Under the pieces are notes generated by a model. The model was not told the origin of the DNA and did not search any database. It worked only from the letters and a program-made list of their open reading frames with translations. DNA of 64,000 nt from J038 sp034437535 (GTDB lineage: Bacteria; Chloroflexota; Anaerolineae; Aggregatilineales; Phototrophicaceae): NCBI GenBank assembly GCA_034437535.1, contig DAOTTZ010000140.1:50730-114729 (forward strand), given 5' to 3'. A program made the translations under genes and the position numbers. Shown piece by piece: positions 15,538-24,111 of the stretch. How positions within the stretch are numbered: position 1 is the first letter of the stretch; each line of letters begins with the position of its first letter.

Positions 15538-15774
15538 TTATTTGGGCGGGTTGGCCTTATACTTGCCCAGGTAGGGTGCCAGGGTACGAATGCGCTTGGC
15601 ATCCGCCGTATGTGTCACTTCGATGCCTTTATCGAATTGACGTTTCACCCGCTTGGACTTGCGACGACGGAGGTGGCTCTTGCCGCCTTTCGTGCGGACG
15701 ACCTTGCCACTCCCGGTCACGCGGAAGCGTTTCGCCGTCGCTTTGTGTGTCTTGAGTTTGTAGTTCTTACCCAC
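15538..15774 (-). CDS. rpmI: 50S ribosomal protein L35
   Basis: 78 residues, very basic, with the family pattern KLKTHKATAKRFRVTGSGK at the start and HLRRRKSKRVKRQ in the middle. Middle gene of the conserved infC-rpmI-rplT operon. The C-terminus (LAPYLGKYKANPPK) is about ten residues longer than in E. coli L35. Start ATG with GGAGAAA upstream. Confidence 0.97.
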   Translation of the reverse strand: MGKNYKLKTHKATAKRFRVTGSGKVVRTKGGKSHLRRRKSKRVKRQFDKGIEVTHTADAKRIRTLAPYLGKYKANPPK

Positions 15775-15798
15775 GATATTTTCTCCGTCTGGTGAGTG

Positions 15799-16329
15799 CT
15801 AGTTGTTGTCGGTCGAAGGCGCGAGGATCATGAGCATGGCTCGCCCTTCCATGTTTGGCTTCTGCTCGATTACGGCAATATCTTCCATCTGAGAGACGAT
15901 GTAATCCAACCGGTCTCTACCGATTTCTGGATGGGTAATTTCGCGCCCTTTAAACTTGACGCGCACTTTTACCTTCATCCCTTGTTCGATCCAGCGGCGT
16001 GCATCTCTAATCTTGAAATTGAGATGATGCTCATCGGTTTTCGGGCCGAGTTGAATCTCTTTAACTTCGACATTTTTCTGTTGCTTCCGTGCCCGGCGTT
16101 CTTTGCGCTGGCGTTCGTAATGGAACTTACCGAAATCCATGACCTTGCAAACTGGCGGGTTGGCATCTGGTGCAACTTCTACCAGATCAAGTTCCATATC
16201 ATCCGCTAATTGTATTGCTTCGTCAAGGGATTTAATGCCGACATTATTCGATTTACCACCGCCTTCGTCGATGATAACGCGCACTTCGGGTGCTTTGATC
16301 TGCCGATTGATACGATATTCCGAGCTTAT
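15799..16329 (-). CDS. infC: Translation initiation factor IF-3, probable AUA start
   Basis: Prevents premature subunit joining and checks start codon-anticodon pairing. The conserved N-terminus EYRINRQIKAPEVRVI lies upstream of the first ordinary start codon (GTG 16284). Reading upstream in frame there is no ATG, GTG or TTG before a TAG at 16335-16333; the only plausible initiator is ATA at 16329-16327, giving 176 residues. Non-canonical starts (AUU, AUC) are known for infC and let IF-3 repress its own synthesis; AUA fits that logic. N-domain, lysine-rich linker (ERQRKERRARKQQKN) and C-domain (LGPKTDEHHLNFKIRDA) are complete. First gene of the infC-rpmI-rplT operon. Confidence 0.93.
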   Translation of the reverse strand: MSSEYRINRQIKAPEVRVIIDEGGGKSNNVGIKSLDEAIQLADDMELDLVEVAPDANPPVCKVMDFGKFHYERQRKERRARKQQKNVEVKEIQLGPKTDEHHLNFKIRDARRWIEQGMKVKVRVKFKGREITHPEIGRDRLDYIVSQMEDIAVIEQKPNMEGRAMLMILAPSTDNN

Positions 16330-16373
16330 AGCCTATTTACCCCACGCACTTGATAAAATATATAAAGAAATAA

Positions 16374-16423
16374 GCCTCTTTCGAGGCAATTATTAGGGTA
16401 ACATACGATTAAACTAAAGTCAA
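16374..16423 (-). promoter_or_regulatory. infC operon promoter and leader hairpin
   Basis: Minus strand: TTGACT (16423-16418), 17 bp, TACCCT (16400-16395). The leader then forms GCCTC-GAAA-GAGGC (16387-16374), a 5-bp hairpin with a GAAA tetraloop followed by a T-rich stretch, about 45 nt before infC. It may be part of an r-protein leader. Confidence 0.5.
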
Positions 16424-16441
16424 TTCTTGACCCACGAAAAT

Positions 16442-16777
16442 TTAACGGGTATCGAGCTGGGCCTGTCTCTGGGTATGTTGTCGCACATCATCCAGGGCGT
16501 GATGGTATTTTTCCAGTAAGTCGTCATCAGTTCCCTTGAACCGCCGCAAGCTCTGATGAGCGCAAGTCAGGCATCCGCGCATGGCCCGGTAACTGTCAGT
16601 CTCGCAGGCCACACACCCGTTTAATCGAATCATCATCAACATAAAGGCCAGCGTCTCTTCGTGACGTTGGTCTTGTTGCGCCACTTGCTCGACCAGTGCC
16701 GCCCACTTCGGCCCGCGTAAATCCTTCAAGGTAGGAATGACGTAATGAGGGAACAACAACTCGTTATCTGTGTACAT
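16442..16777 (-). CDS. Cys-rich hypothetical protein
   Basis: 111 residues from ATG 16777 (AAAGGGA 7 nt upstream); an in-frame extension to 16837 is less likely. Not recognised as a named family. The centre has two CxxC-type pairs, GCVACE and GCLTCAHQ, 16 residues apart, preceded by a helix LAFMLMMIRLNG and followed by RRFKGTDDDLLEKYHHAL; a zinc or iron-sulfur site is plausible. No membrane segment. Stands alone between infC and a lipoprotein gene on the other strand. Confidence 0.7.
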   Translation of the reverse strand: MYTDNELLFPHYVIPTLKDLRGPKWAALVEQVAQQDQRHEETLAFMLMMIRLNGCVACETDSYRAMRGCLTCAHQSLRRFKGTDDDLLEKYHHALDDVRQHTQRQAQLDTR

Positions 16778-16887
16778 TCGAGTCCCTTTACAGTATGATT
16801 TGTCGTAATAACTTAAGTTTAACTCATAATCAAGCATATGGGGCTTAGGTTAGAACCACAAGTAGGACTTCCGTACTAGGAGCAATA

Positions 16888-18063
16888 ATGCGCTGGGTGA
16901 TACTCATTCTACTGATGGTTGGTTTAACCGGGTGTGAGGGGGATGCCGTAGTCTTCGCGCCTACACCGCTCCCGCCGGATCTTTCGCCGATTACCTACAC
17001 CCACCCGGATGCGGTGTTCAGTGTGCAAGTGCCACGTCATTGGACGGTGTATCATCAGCAAGCGGATGATCTGGCGACGGCCAGCTTTACCCCGCCACAA
17101 GCGACCTACCCGGCGTTGATTATCGGTGTTATCCAACTTGGAACGTCGCCGGAGGCACTCGACCTCATCAATGAGTATGGCGCGAATGTTCGTCTGAACG
17201 GCAACCAGTACACCGAGCAAGAGCGGCAAGCGATGCGTGATGGAAGTTGGCGGTTGATCGGTGTTACGCGCCCGCCGGGTGGCCTCCCGCGTGAAGTCAA
17301 TACGTTTATCCAACAGGCTGATGGTCTTGTCGCCGTGATAGAAGCCGATGTCAGCGGTGATCCAGTTCGCCTGAACGAGATCGAACGGGCAATGAACACA
17401 CTTACGCTATCACCCACCGCAGAACTGGCCCCGGCACCGTTGGAGCGGCTCAACGATCTGAGTGTCGCACCGGTGCGAGTTGCCAATGTCAATGCCTGGA
17501 CGACCCCCCAGGGTGTGTATTTTGTCACCGGGGAGGTCGTCAACACCAGTACGATTCCGCTGGAAAGTGTGCCGCTAGACTTGCGCTTGCTCCGGGCGGA
17601 TGGGGCAGAGCTGGGGCAGGCGCAAGATCGGGTAATGGGCTATCGCTTGCCGGTGGGGGGCTATGCGCCGTTCAGTTTGCGCTTTGGGCAAGGTCGTCCG
17701 CCGGATGCCAGCCAGTTTATGCTCCAGGTGGGGGGCACCGGCTGGGTACCGACTCCCACCGATGGGGTGATCGGCTCTGATGGGATGACGTGGACTGATG
17801 ACTCCTCGATCACGGATGAAGGTCATTTGCTGATTCAGGGTGAAGTGACGAACGAAAGCGGTGACACGTTGTACGATCCGCTGGCGGTCATCACGGTGTT
17901 TGATGCCAATCAAAACGTCATCGCCGCTGGCTTTGCCCCCGTCACTGAAGGGCCTTTCGATGACGGGGACACGCGAGAGTATTTCCTGCGGATTCAAGAG
18001 ATTGGCGGGTTACCGGCCAATTACATCATCGAAGTGCAGGCCCGCGCCCAGCGTGATTTTTGA
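16888..18063 (+). CDS. Lipoprotein with FxLYD-like domains
   Basis: 391 residues. Signal peptide with lipobox LTGC (lipidated Cys16), so exported and membrane-anchored. Residues about 35-175 (YTHPDAVFSVQVPRHW...) look like a PsbP/DUF1795-like fold often seen in exported Chloroflexota proteins; two C-terminal repeats around VYFVTGEVVNTSTIPLESV and HLLIQGEVTNESGDTLYD match the FxLYD beta-sandwich pattern. Function unknown; extracellular binding or scaffold role is only a guess. Single gene, converging with the next lipoprotein gene. Confidence 0.78.
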   Translation: MRWVILILLMVGLTGCEGDAVVFAPTPLPPDLSPITYTHPDAVFSVQVPRHWTVYHQQADDLATASFTPPQATYPALIIGVIQLGTSPEALDLINEYGANVRLNGNQYTEQERQAMRDGSWRLIGVTRPPGGLPREVNTFIQQADGLVAVIEADVSGDPVRLNEIERAMNTLTLSPTAELAPAPLERLNDLSVAPVRVANVNAWTTPQGVYFVTGEVVNTSTIPLESVPLDLRLLRADGAELGQAQDRVMGYRLPVGGYAPFSLRFGQGRPPDASQFMLQVGGTGWVPTPTDGVIGSDGMTWTDDSSITDEGHLLIQGEVTNESGDTLYDPLAVITVFDANQNVIAAGFAPVTEGPFDDGDTREYFLRIQEIGGLPANYIIEVQARAQRDF

Positions 18064-18071
18064 CCGGGGGA

Positions 18072-18782
18072 TTACGCGCCGTCTTCGGTCGCGGTGGGTG
18101 TCACTTCCAGAACCGGAGTCGGCGGCGGCACGACATCACCCATCAACACGATAAGTGCCAATGTCTGTCTCACTTCCAGTGGAATATAACCGTCCTGCGC
18201 GTTGATGCGCCGCTGGCGATCTTGCTGGCGGACGAACAAAGTATACGTGTATTCATCCCCGCGCCCCGGCGGGCCGACAAACATATTCTGTAAGCCGAAG
18301 AAGTTGATCGCATCCAGCCTTTCATCGACCTGGGCTACCTGCTCCTGGCCGAGTGTCGCCTCGATGCCGTTTCGCAAAATACGTCCGTCGCCGTAGATCT
18401 CGATGGTCAACGTCTGGGTAGGATCCGGGCCGCCGGCTTGATCCAGCCGCAGATAATCGAAAACCAGCGGGCCGAGTGGATCTTCAGTTTCACTGGCGAC
18501 TAGCGTACCAGGGAGCGGAACCGGCAACGCGCCCGGTGCCAGGGACGGTGTGGGGCCTAACACCGCGTCCGGATTTTCTGGCAGGAATTGCTGTTCCAGG
18601 GCTTCGAAGTCGAGATCGTCTTCGGTCTGGTCGTCTGGTTCCGCATTAGGATCTGCGGTGGTCTCAGCGGGGATGGCGGTCGGCCCGGTGCTAACCGCTG
18701 GTTGAGTCGGGGTGTCGTCTCCGCCCCCGCAGGCGGATAATCCGACCATGAGTAACAGGCTGAAAATAAACACTCGTCGCAT
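18072..18782 (-). CDS. Hypothetical lipoprotein
   Basis: 236 residues. Signal peptide with lipobox LSAC (Cys18), followed by a Thr/Pro/Asp-rich stalk to about residue 95 and a small globular domain (PLVFDYLRLDQAGGPDP onwards) ending in a second Thr/Pro-rich tail. No catalytic motif. The globular part resembles small exported proteins that measure or bind an unknown ligand; no name can be given. Shine-Dalgarno AAGGA before ATG 18782. Ends 8 bp from the convergent lipoprotein gene. Confidence 0.75.
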   Translation of the reverse strand: MRRVFIFSLLLMVGLSACGGGDDTPTQPAVSTGPTAIPAETTADPNAEPDDQTEDDLDFEALEQQFLPENPDAVLGPTPSLAPGALPVPLPGTLVASETEDPLGPLVFDYLRLDQAGGPDPTQTLTIEIYGDGRILRNGIEATLGQEQVAQVDERLDAINFFGLQNMFVGPPGRGDEYTYTLFVRQQDRQRRINAQDGYIPLEVRQTLALIVLMGDVVPPPTPVLEVTPTATEDGA

Positions 18783-18856
18783 AGGGTTTCCTTACGTCCT
18801 CGTGTCTTTAACTATAGCGTCCGTCTGCCCGGATTGTTGTTCAAATCCATAGACAA

Positions 18857-20455
18857 TCACGCCAGATGGATCTGGTGTGCATGACGGACAAAATCTTGAC
18901 CGAGTAAATCATCCAGCACATCATTTGGCAAGGCTTCATCAAGGGCTAACACGGTGAGCGTCTGCCCGCCGGGTTGGTCGCGCCCGGTGTGCCAACTGGC
19001 GATATTCACCTGATTGCTTGCCATCAGTGTCCCCACACGACCGATGACGCCGGGTTGGTCGTAACTGCCCATGAGCAAAAGATGCCCCTGTAAGACAAAG
19101 TTCATGCGGTACTGATTGATCTGCATAATATGGGGGACGCGATGATCCAGCAATGTGCCAGCGATCATAATTTCTTCGCCGTCTTCCAGCGTGACCTGAT
19201 ACGAGACCAGGTTGGCATAATCTGCCACTGGCAAGCCTTTGATCTGCGCGACCTGAATACCGCGCTCACTCGCCAGGAGTGGCGCATTGATGTAACTGAC
19301 GCTATCACCCAGCACTAGCGATAACAACCCCTTGAGCATCGCTACCGTTAACGGTTTGACCATACCGCTGACGGCCTCCCCGCGAAGTTCTACCGCCACC
19401 CGGCGGACGGTGTGCCGGGCCAACACATGCACCAACATGCCGATGCGCTCGGCCAGGATCATGTACGGGCGGACTGTGCTGTAATCCATGCCAGGGCCGA
19501 GCGGCAAGTTTAACACATTACGATAATCAACATCGTTGAGCGCGTCGATGACCTGTTCCACGATTTGTGACGAGAGATCATGCTTGGCTTCGTGGGTGTT
19601 ATCACCGATGTGGGGAGTGTGGATGACATGATCCATGCCAATTAACGGGCTGTTGTAGGGTGGTTCATCGGTATAGACATCGACGGCGATGCCGGCCAGC
19701 CGGTCTTCTTTGAGCGCAGTCGCGACGGCTTGCTCATCAATGACCCCGCCGTATGATGTGTTGATCAACCGGGCACCCGGCTTGACGAAGGTCAGTGCGT
19801 CAGCGTCGATTAACAGGCGGGTTTCGCGTGTTTCCGGCACATGGAGCGAGATAAAATCACTACGGTTGAGCAATTCCCGCAGGCCGATCAACTGCACCCG
19901 GCCATCCGCGACTTGATCTTCGCTCAGATACGGATCATAAGCGAGGACAGTCATGCCGAACCCCAGCGCGATGCTGGCGACCAATTGGCCCACACGTCCC
20001 AGGCCAACCAGCCCCAGGATCTTGCCGCGTAGCTGGGTGCCAGCCTGTCGCTTACGGTCGAGCAACCAGTAACCGGCCCGCATACTGTTGTGCGCGTCGA
20101 TCAAATGCCGGCTGAGGGCCAATAATAACATCACGGTATGCTCTGCGGCGGCTACGGCACTGACGCCGGGGGCATTCATCACCAGGATGCCGCGCTCGGT
20201 CGCCGCTTCGATGTCAACGCCGCTACTCCCGGCGGCGGGGGTGGCGATCAACCGTAACTGGGGTGCATGGGCGATCAAATCGCGGTCAATCGTCAGGTCA
20301 TCGCGGGAGATAATGGCGTGTGCTGTCTCGATGACTTCTTTAACAGCGGCAATTGACGGCGAGACGACGGTAATCTGCATGTCAGGTTCCGCGTGGAGTT
20401 GCGCGATACTTTCTTCGGTTAGATCTGTTGCCACCAGAATATGAAATGTCGTCAT
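18857..20455 (-). CDS. serA: D-3-phosphoglycerate dehydrogenase
   Basis: First committed step of serine synthesis: 3-phosphoglycerate to 3-phosphohydroxypyruvate with NAD. 532 residues, type I (long) form: catalytic and NAD domains (about 1-320) with GLVGLGRVGQLVASIA, the INTSYGGVIDE Arg/Glu region and HTPHIGDNTHEA histidine; then the intervening ASB domain (320-455) and a C-terminal ACT domain (LLMGSYDQPGVIGRVGTLM), the usual site for serine feedback. Its start overlaps the HAD gene by 4 bp; with the phosphoserine-phosphatase-like gene further upstream, a serine operon is formed. No serC in the window. Confidence 0.94.
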   Translation of the reverse strand: MTTFHILVATDLTEESIAQLHAEPDMQITVVSPSIAAVKEVIETAHAIISRDDLTIDRDLIAHAPQLRLIATPAAGSSGVDIEAATERGILVMNAPGVSAVAAAEHTVMLLLALSRHLIDAHNSMRAGYWLLDRKRQAGTQLRGKILGLVGLGRVGQLVASIALGFGMTVLAYDPYLSEDQVADGRVQLIGLRELLNRSDFISLHVPETRETRLLIDADALTFVKPGARLINTSYGGVIDEQAVATALKEDRLAGIAVDVYTDEPPYNSPLIGMDHVIHTPHIGDNTHEAKHDLSSQIVEQVIDALNDVDYRNVLNLPLGPGMDYSTVRPYMILAERIGMLVHVLARHTVRRVAVELRGEAVSGMVKPLTVAMLKGLLSLVLGDSVSYINAPLLASERGIQVAQIKGLPVADYANLVSYQVTLEDGEEIMIAGTLLDHRVPHIMQINQYRMNFVLQGHLLLMGSYDQPGVIGRVGTLMASNQVNIASWHTGRDQPGGQTLTVLALDEALPNDVLDDLLGQDFVRHAHQIHLA

Positions 20456-21105
20456 CCGCGCAGTACCTCTAATACTTGATGTAAGTCATCGAAGACATGC
20501 GGTGTAATAGTCTCAAACGCGGCAGAGTCGGTGTGAGAGCGATCCGGCACGGCGTATGTAGTCATGCCAGCGGCCATCGCGGCGCGTGCGCCGGTGGGGC
20601 TGTCTTCCAGCGCAAGACAGCGGGTTGGCTCCACCTGGAGTCGGGCCGCCGCCCGCAGATAGACATCGGGTGCCGGTTTGCCGTTCTGGTCGTCATCTGC
20701 CGAACAGCGAATCGCAAACAGGCTATCCCATCCCTGAGATCCTAACGTTTGGTTGATGACGTTCATCGAAGAACTCGACGCGATGGCGTGTGGTAGTTGA
20801 TGTGCGATCACCCAATCGACTAATGCCTGGGCACCCGGCTGAGCCTGGACTTCTCGCGGGATTAAATCCAGCACCAACGCTTCTAATTCCGCCGCCAATT
20901 CTGCCACGCTTGGCCTCAGCGAATAATGTACCTTTAACCGGGCGATGAATTCATCAAGCCGCAAGCCGACGATGCTCTCACGGACGTCATCGGTATAGAC
21001 ATGCCCATACGACTGGATAAACTGATCTTCTGCCATGTGCCACACCCGTTCAGAATCGACCAAAAGGCCGTCCATGTCGAATATAATTGCGTCGAATGTC
21101 GTCAT
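20452..21105 (-). CDS. HAD-superfamily hydrolase, beta-phosphoglucomutase-like
   Basis: 217 residues. HAD motif I IIFDMDGLLVDSE (nucleophile Asp and acid Asp two residues on), alpha-helical cap of the subclass I type, motif II AIASSSS, motif III Lys in KPAPDVYL and motif IV LALEDSPTGARAA. This is the layout of small phosphatases acting on sugar phosphates or similar. Overlaps both neighbours by 4 bp (ATGA), so it is translated with serA and the phosphoserine-phosphatase-like gene; a role as a supplementary phosphatase in serine synthesis or metabolite repair is possible but not shown. Confidence 0.88.
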   Translation of the reverse strand: MTTFDAIIFDMDGLLVDSERVWHMAEDQFIQSYGHVYTDDVRESIVGLRLDEFIARLKVHYSLRPSVAELAAELEALVLDLIPREVQAQPGAQALVDWVIAHQLPHAIASSSSMNVINQTLGSQGWDSLFAIRCSADDDQNGKPAPDVYLRAAARLQVEPTRCLALEDSPTGARAAMAAGMTTYAVPDRSHTDSAAFETITPHVFDDLHQVLEVLRG

Positions 21106-21947
21106 GAATTGAATGCCTTTGTAAATGCGGCTTGATGTGTTTGATCTAAAAATGTGAGACCGTTATCCAGCGCAAGCTGAATGCCATGCCGAAAGACTGC
21201 TTCATGCGGGGTACCTTTGACGTTGCGAAATCCGCTTGGCCCCGCCGCCAGGGGTAAAATCGGCGCGATTGACTCGGTGTGGATGAAGGCCGGCGAGTTC
21301 GCCAGTACGTTTTGCCGGGCGACCACACCGCCGAAGCCGACAAACAGATCGACCACATCGCGTGTCGCCAGGTCGGACGAACCATCGCCGATCATTAAGC
21401 GGCGACCGTGACGGCTACCGGCTAATTCCTGGATAATATCGGGCTTGCCACTGGTCACGGTCAGCGGCCCTTCGTCATAATCGAGATAGGTCTGGGTGTG
21501 CTGGGTGCTGGGTTCGTGGTATCGCCACCAATCCCCGGAAAGCTGATTGTATTCCAACTCAACCGCCCGGATGTGATCTGCCGCGACTCCTAACCGCTGG
21601 CCGAAGCCTTTGACGGGTTCCGCCAGACCCCCGCTGATGATGAAGACCTCTTTGCCTAAGAACTTGAGTGCATCTAGCACGGCCTGTACATCAGGCACGA
21701 TGGTTTCCCAATAGCGTTCTTCAATGGCTTTGAGTTGTCCCCGCGTGGGGCGGATGGCCTTCAGCCGTTTACCATAAACCTGTTCCAGGTCGAGTTCGCC
21801 ATCCATCGCTTTTTGCGTCAGCAACCCGATGCGCCATTCTTTGCCTTTGAGTTTTGCCAGTTCATCGATGCCTTCAATCGTTGAAAGCGTACTATCACAG
21901 TCGAAAAAGATCATCTCAAAACTTGTCCAGCGCGTCTGCTCAACCAT
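21102..21947 (-). CDS. HAD-IB phosphatase, phosphoserine phosphatase-like
   Basis: Probable last step of serine synthesis. 281 residues from ATG 21947, chosen because a TATAAT at 21992-21987 would start the transcript downstream of the longer in-frame ATG at 22049, and GGAG lies just upstream. Motif I FFDCDSTLSTIEGIDELA (DxDST as in SerB), motif II FIISGGLAEPVKGF, motif III Lys in SGKPDIIQEL and motif IV MIGDGSSDLATR are present. Cap region longer than in typical SerB. First gene of a three-gene operon with the HAD hydrolase and serA, which supports the phosphoserine role. Confidence 0.85.
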   Translation of the reverse strand: MVEQTRWTSFEMIFFDCDSTLSTIEGIDELAKLKGKEWRIGLLTQKAMDGELDLEQVYGKRLKAIRPTRGQLKAIEERYWETIVPDVQAVLDALKFLGKEVFIISGGLAEPVKGFGQRLGVAADHIRAVELEYNQLSGDWWRYHEPSTQHTQTYLDYDEGPLTVTSGKPDIIQELAGSRHGRRLMIGDGSSDLATRDVVDLFVGFGGVVARQNVLANSPAFIHTESIAPILPLAAGPSGFRNVKGTPHEAVFRHGIQLALDNGLTFLDQTHQAAFTKAFNS

Positions 21948-21986
21948 AAACACTCCATCATGTCTCAGCCGTTCGTTGCCGAACCG

Positions 21987-21992
21987 ATTATA
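21987..21992 (-). promoter_or_regulatory. -10 box of the serine operon
   Basis: TATAAT on the minus strand, 39 bp before ATG 21947; -35 region is weak. A divergent promoter (22031) lies 40 bp away. Confidence 0.5.
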
Positions 21993-22007
21993 CCCGCACT
22001 CGCCCGA

Positions 22008-22036
22008 TTGTGTACCCGCCACTGTAAGGTTATAAT
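22008..22036 (+). promoter_or_regulatory. Promoter of the gene at 22058
   Basis: TTGTGT (22008-22013), 17-bp spacer, TATAAT (22031-22036), 21 bp before the ATG, which has AGGAGA. Confidence 0.6.
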
Positions 22037-22057
22037 CTGGTTCGTACATTAGGAGAA

Positions 22058-22702
22058 ATGTTTATGCGACTTATTTTTGCTATTTTGCGGGTTACGTTTT
22101 TCATTGTCCTGGGGCCTGTGCGGTTGATCGTACATCTATTGCGTCACCCGCGTTATGAGGAACGGCAGATCTATTACTTGTTCGGGCCGGGTAAGGTCAA
22201 GTTCCCGGCATGGGCAGATCAAAACGAGACCGACTTGCAATTTCCGTTGAGTGGTGGCGGCATCCAGGCGACCAGTGCGCGAGCTGTGGTAGATACCGGC
22301 GGTTATGGGGGTGGTGCGCTTAACAACGACGACGACCGCACCGCGATAGCCGGGCGCGGTGTCGGTTGGGCCAGTGCCGGGTTGATCTGGCGGGCGGGCG
22401 CACGATTGCGTATTTATCCGTTGTTTGGCTTGCAAGGGCGCGGCGAAAGTTTGATTATGACCGGGCCGGTCGATGATCTGCGAGATTTATCAGATCAGTT
22501 ACAGGAAGAGAAATTCCAGCGGGATGATGCCGCCGTCGAGCAAGTCAACGGGGTCGGCATTGATTATCGCCTGGGCGGGTGCATCGGCATAACGGTCGGC
22601 TTACGGGTCGGCGGGTATGGCTCTTTTTTTGGTGGCCGCCAACGGCCTTATCTTTACTTCGTCATTGGTTTTGGCCGTTTTAAGAATCACAATGCAGATT
22701 GA
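22058..22702 (+). CDS. Hypothetical glycine-rich membrane-anchored protein
   Basis: 214 residues, family not recognised. An N-terminal hydrophobic stretch (LIFAILRVTFFIVLGPVRLIVHLL) is a likely membrane anchor without a cleavage site. The rest is soluble and very rich in glycine (SGGGIQATSARAVVDTGGYGGG, RLGGCIGITVGLRVGGYG), with a closing hydrophobic YLYFVIGFGRF. Good AGGAGA Shine-Dalgarno. The last 11 bp overlap the start of a thioesterase gene, so they are co-expressed. Nothing indicates its function. Confidence 0.7.
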   Translation: MFMRLIFAILRVTFFIVLGPVRLIVHLLRHPRYEERQIYYLFGPGKVKFPAWADQNETDLQFPLSGGGIQATSARAVVDTGGYGGGALNNDDDRTAIAGRGVGWASAGLIWRAGARLRIYPLFGLQGRGESLIMTGPVDDLRDLSDQLQEEKFQRDDAAVEQVNGVGIDYRLGGCIGITVGLRVGGYGSFFGGRQRPYLYFVIGFGRFKNHNAD

Positions 22703-23174
22703 GATCATCCGGCAATTACCGGTTATCCGGCAAGGAGAGCTTGCCGCCGAAGCATTTGATCCTCTGGGTCGTCTGCCATCGAACGAGTACTTCGCGTGGT
22801 TTAGCAGTGGGGCCTGGGATTTTTTCGCCTCGATTGGGTTGGATGCGGAATACTTCCAAACCGCGCAATGTGGCATCTTCGCCCTGGCTCTGCACATCAC
22901 ATATTATCATCAGCCCGAACCGGATGAGCCGATAGCGATCCATGCCCGGATGCTTGATTATGGCACCAAGCGCATTCACTGGATGGGGATTATGGTCAGC
23001 CAGGCACATGACCGTGTGTTGGCGACGGTCGAAGGGCTGGATTCTCATGCGGATCTGGTCGCCCGACGGACTGCGCCTTTTCCACCGCAGATTACAGCAC
23101 GGATCGCGGAGTTACAGGCGGCTCATGCCCACCTGACGCTTGATTTGCCCTTATGTGGCGTGTTGAAAGCCTGA
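22692..23174 (+). CDS. Acyl-CoA thioesterase, hotdog fold
   Basis: 160 residues from ATG 22692; an in-frame longer reading (from 22617) would lie wholly within the previous gene and is rejected. Sequence pattern of a 4HBT-type hotdog protein: DPLGRLPSNEYFAWFSSGAWDFF places the Asp near the start of the central helix, followed by strand LHITYYHQPEPDEPIAIHARML. Would hydrolyse acyl-CoA esters; substrate unknown. Starts inside the preceding gene (11-bp overlap), so coupled. Converges with sucD. May be part of the lipid metabolism seen elsewhere in the window. Confidence 0.82.
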   Translation: MQIEIIRQLPVIRQGELAAEAFDPLGRLPSNEYFAWFSSGAWDFFASIGLDAEYFQTAQCGIFALALHITYYHQPEPDEPIAIHARMLDYGTKRIHWMGIMVSQAHDRVLATVEGLDSHADLVARRTAPFPPQITARIAELQAAHAHLTLDLPLCGVLKA

Positions 23175-23214
23175 ACGGGGACACGGTCACGCCGCATCCC
23201 CTTGCTAGTTCCGG

Positions 23215-24108
23215 CTAAAGTTCACCGATTTCTTTGAGTGCATCCTGCACTAACGGCCCGATCTCGGTCGGGTTCTGGGCGACTTTGGCCCCGACCGCGC
23301 TGAGGGCCTCCATCTTGGCCTCGGCGGTGCCTTTCCCGCCGGAGACAATCGCACCGGCGTGGCCCATTTTCTTGCCGGGTGGGGCTGTCACCCCGGCGAT
23401 GTAAGCCACAATCGGCTTGGTGACGTTCTCTTTGATGTAATCTGCCGCTTCTTCTTCCGCAGAGCCACCGATTTCACCGATCAAGACGATGGCCTTAGTC
23501 TCCGGGTCATCCTGGAAGGCTTCCAGCGCGTCGATAAAGCTGGTACCCGGCACCGGGTCACCGCCAATGCCGACACAGGTCGTCTGGCCGATGTCAGCGG
23601 CCGTCAACTCGTAGAGTGCCTGATACGCCAGCGTACCGGAGCGACTGATGATGCCGACCGGGCCGCCCGGCTTGGAAACTTCCGTCGGCGTGAAGCCGAT
23701 GTTGGCCTTGCCAGGGCTGAGGACGCCCGCGCAATTCGGGCCGAGCATCCGTACATCCGGGTACTTATCTTTGAGTGTGTTGTAGACTCGTGCTTGGTCG
23801 TGCGCCGGGATGTGCTCGGTGACACAGACAATCATCTGGACGCCGCCTTCTGCCGCTTCCAGGATGGCATCTGCCGCGAAACGAGCCGGCACGATGATGA
23901 ACGATGTATCTGCACCGGCTTCTTCCACCGCATCTTTGACTGTCGCATAAATCGGGATGCCATCGACATAGGTTCCGGCCTTACGCGGGTTGGTTCCCGC
24001 GACGATATTGGTACCGTAATCCCGGTTACGGAGACCGTAGAATTGCCCCTGGGAACCGGTCAGGCCCTGGACGACGACTTTACTGTTTTCGTCAAGAAAG
24101 ACAGCCAT
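23215..24108 (-). CDS. sucD: Succinate-CoA ligase (ADP-forming) alpha subunit
   Basis: TCA-cycle enzyme subunit that binds CoA and carries the phosphohistidine. 297 residues. CoA-binding N-terminal Rossmann fold (VVVQGLTGSQGQFYGLRNRDYG), LGPNCAGVLSPG and ISRSGTLAYQALYEL motifs, and the active-site histidine in MGHAGAIVSGGKGTA. Starts 3 bp after the beta-subunit gene stop. Only the beta subunit is disturbed (see sucC). Runs in the sucC-sucD order on the minus strand, converging with the thioesterase gene. Confidence 0.95.
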   Translation of the reverse strand: MAVFLDENSKVVVQGLTGSQGQFYGLRNRDYGTNIVAGTNPRKAGTYVDGIPIYATVKDAVEEAGADTSFIIVPARFAADAILEAAEGGVQMIVCVTEHIPAHDQARVYNTLKDKYPDVRMLGPNCAGVLSPGKANIGFTPTEVSKPGGPVGIISRSGTLAYQALYELTAADIGQTTCVGIGGDPVPGTSFIDALEAFQDDPETKAIVLIGEIGGSAEEEAADYIKENVTKPIVAYIAGVTAPPGKKMGHAGAIVSGGKGTAEAKMEALSAVGAKVAQNPTEIGPLVQDALKEIGEL

Positions 24109-24111
24109 GTG

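Noticed and set aside
16838..16887. N-terminal extension of the Cys-rich protein
   Set aside because: The 20-codon extension up to 16837 lacks a ribosome binding site, whereas ATG 16777 has AAAGGGA.
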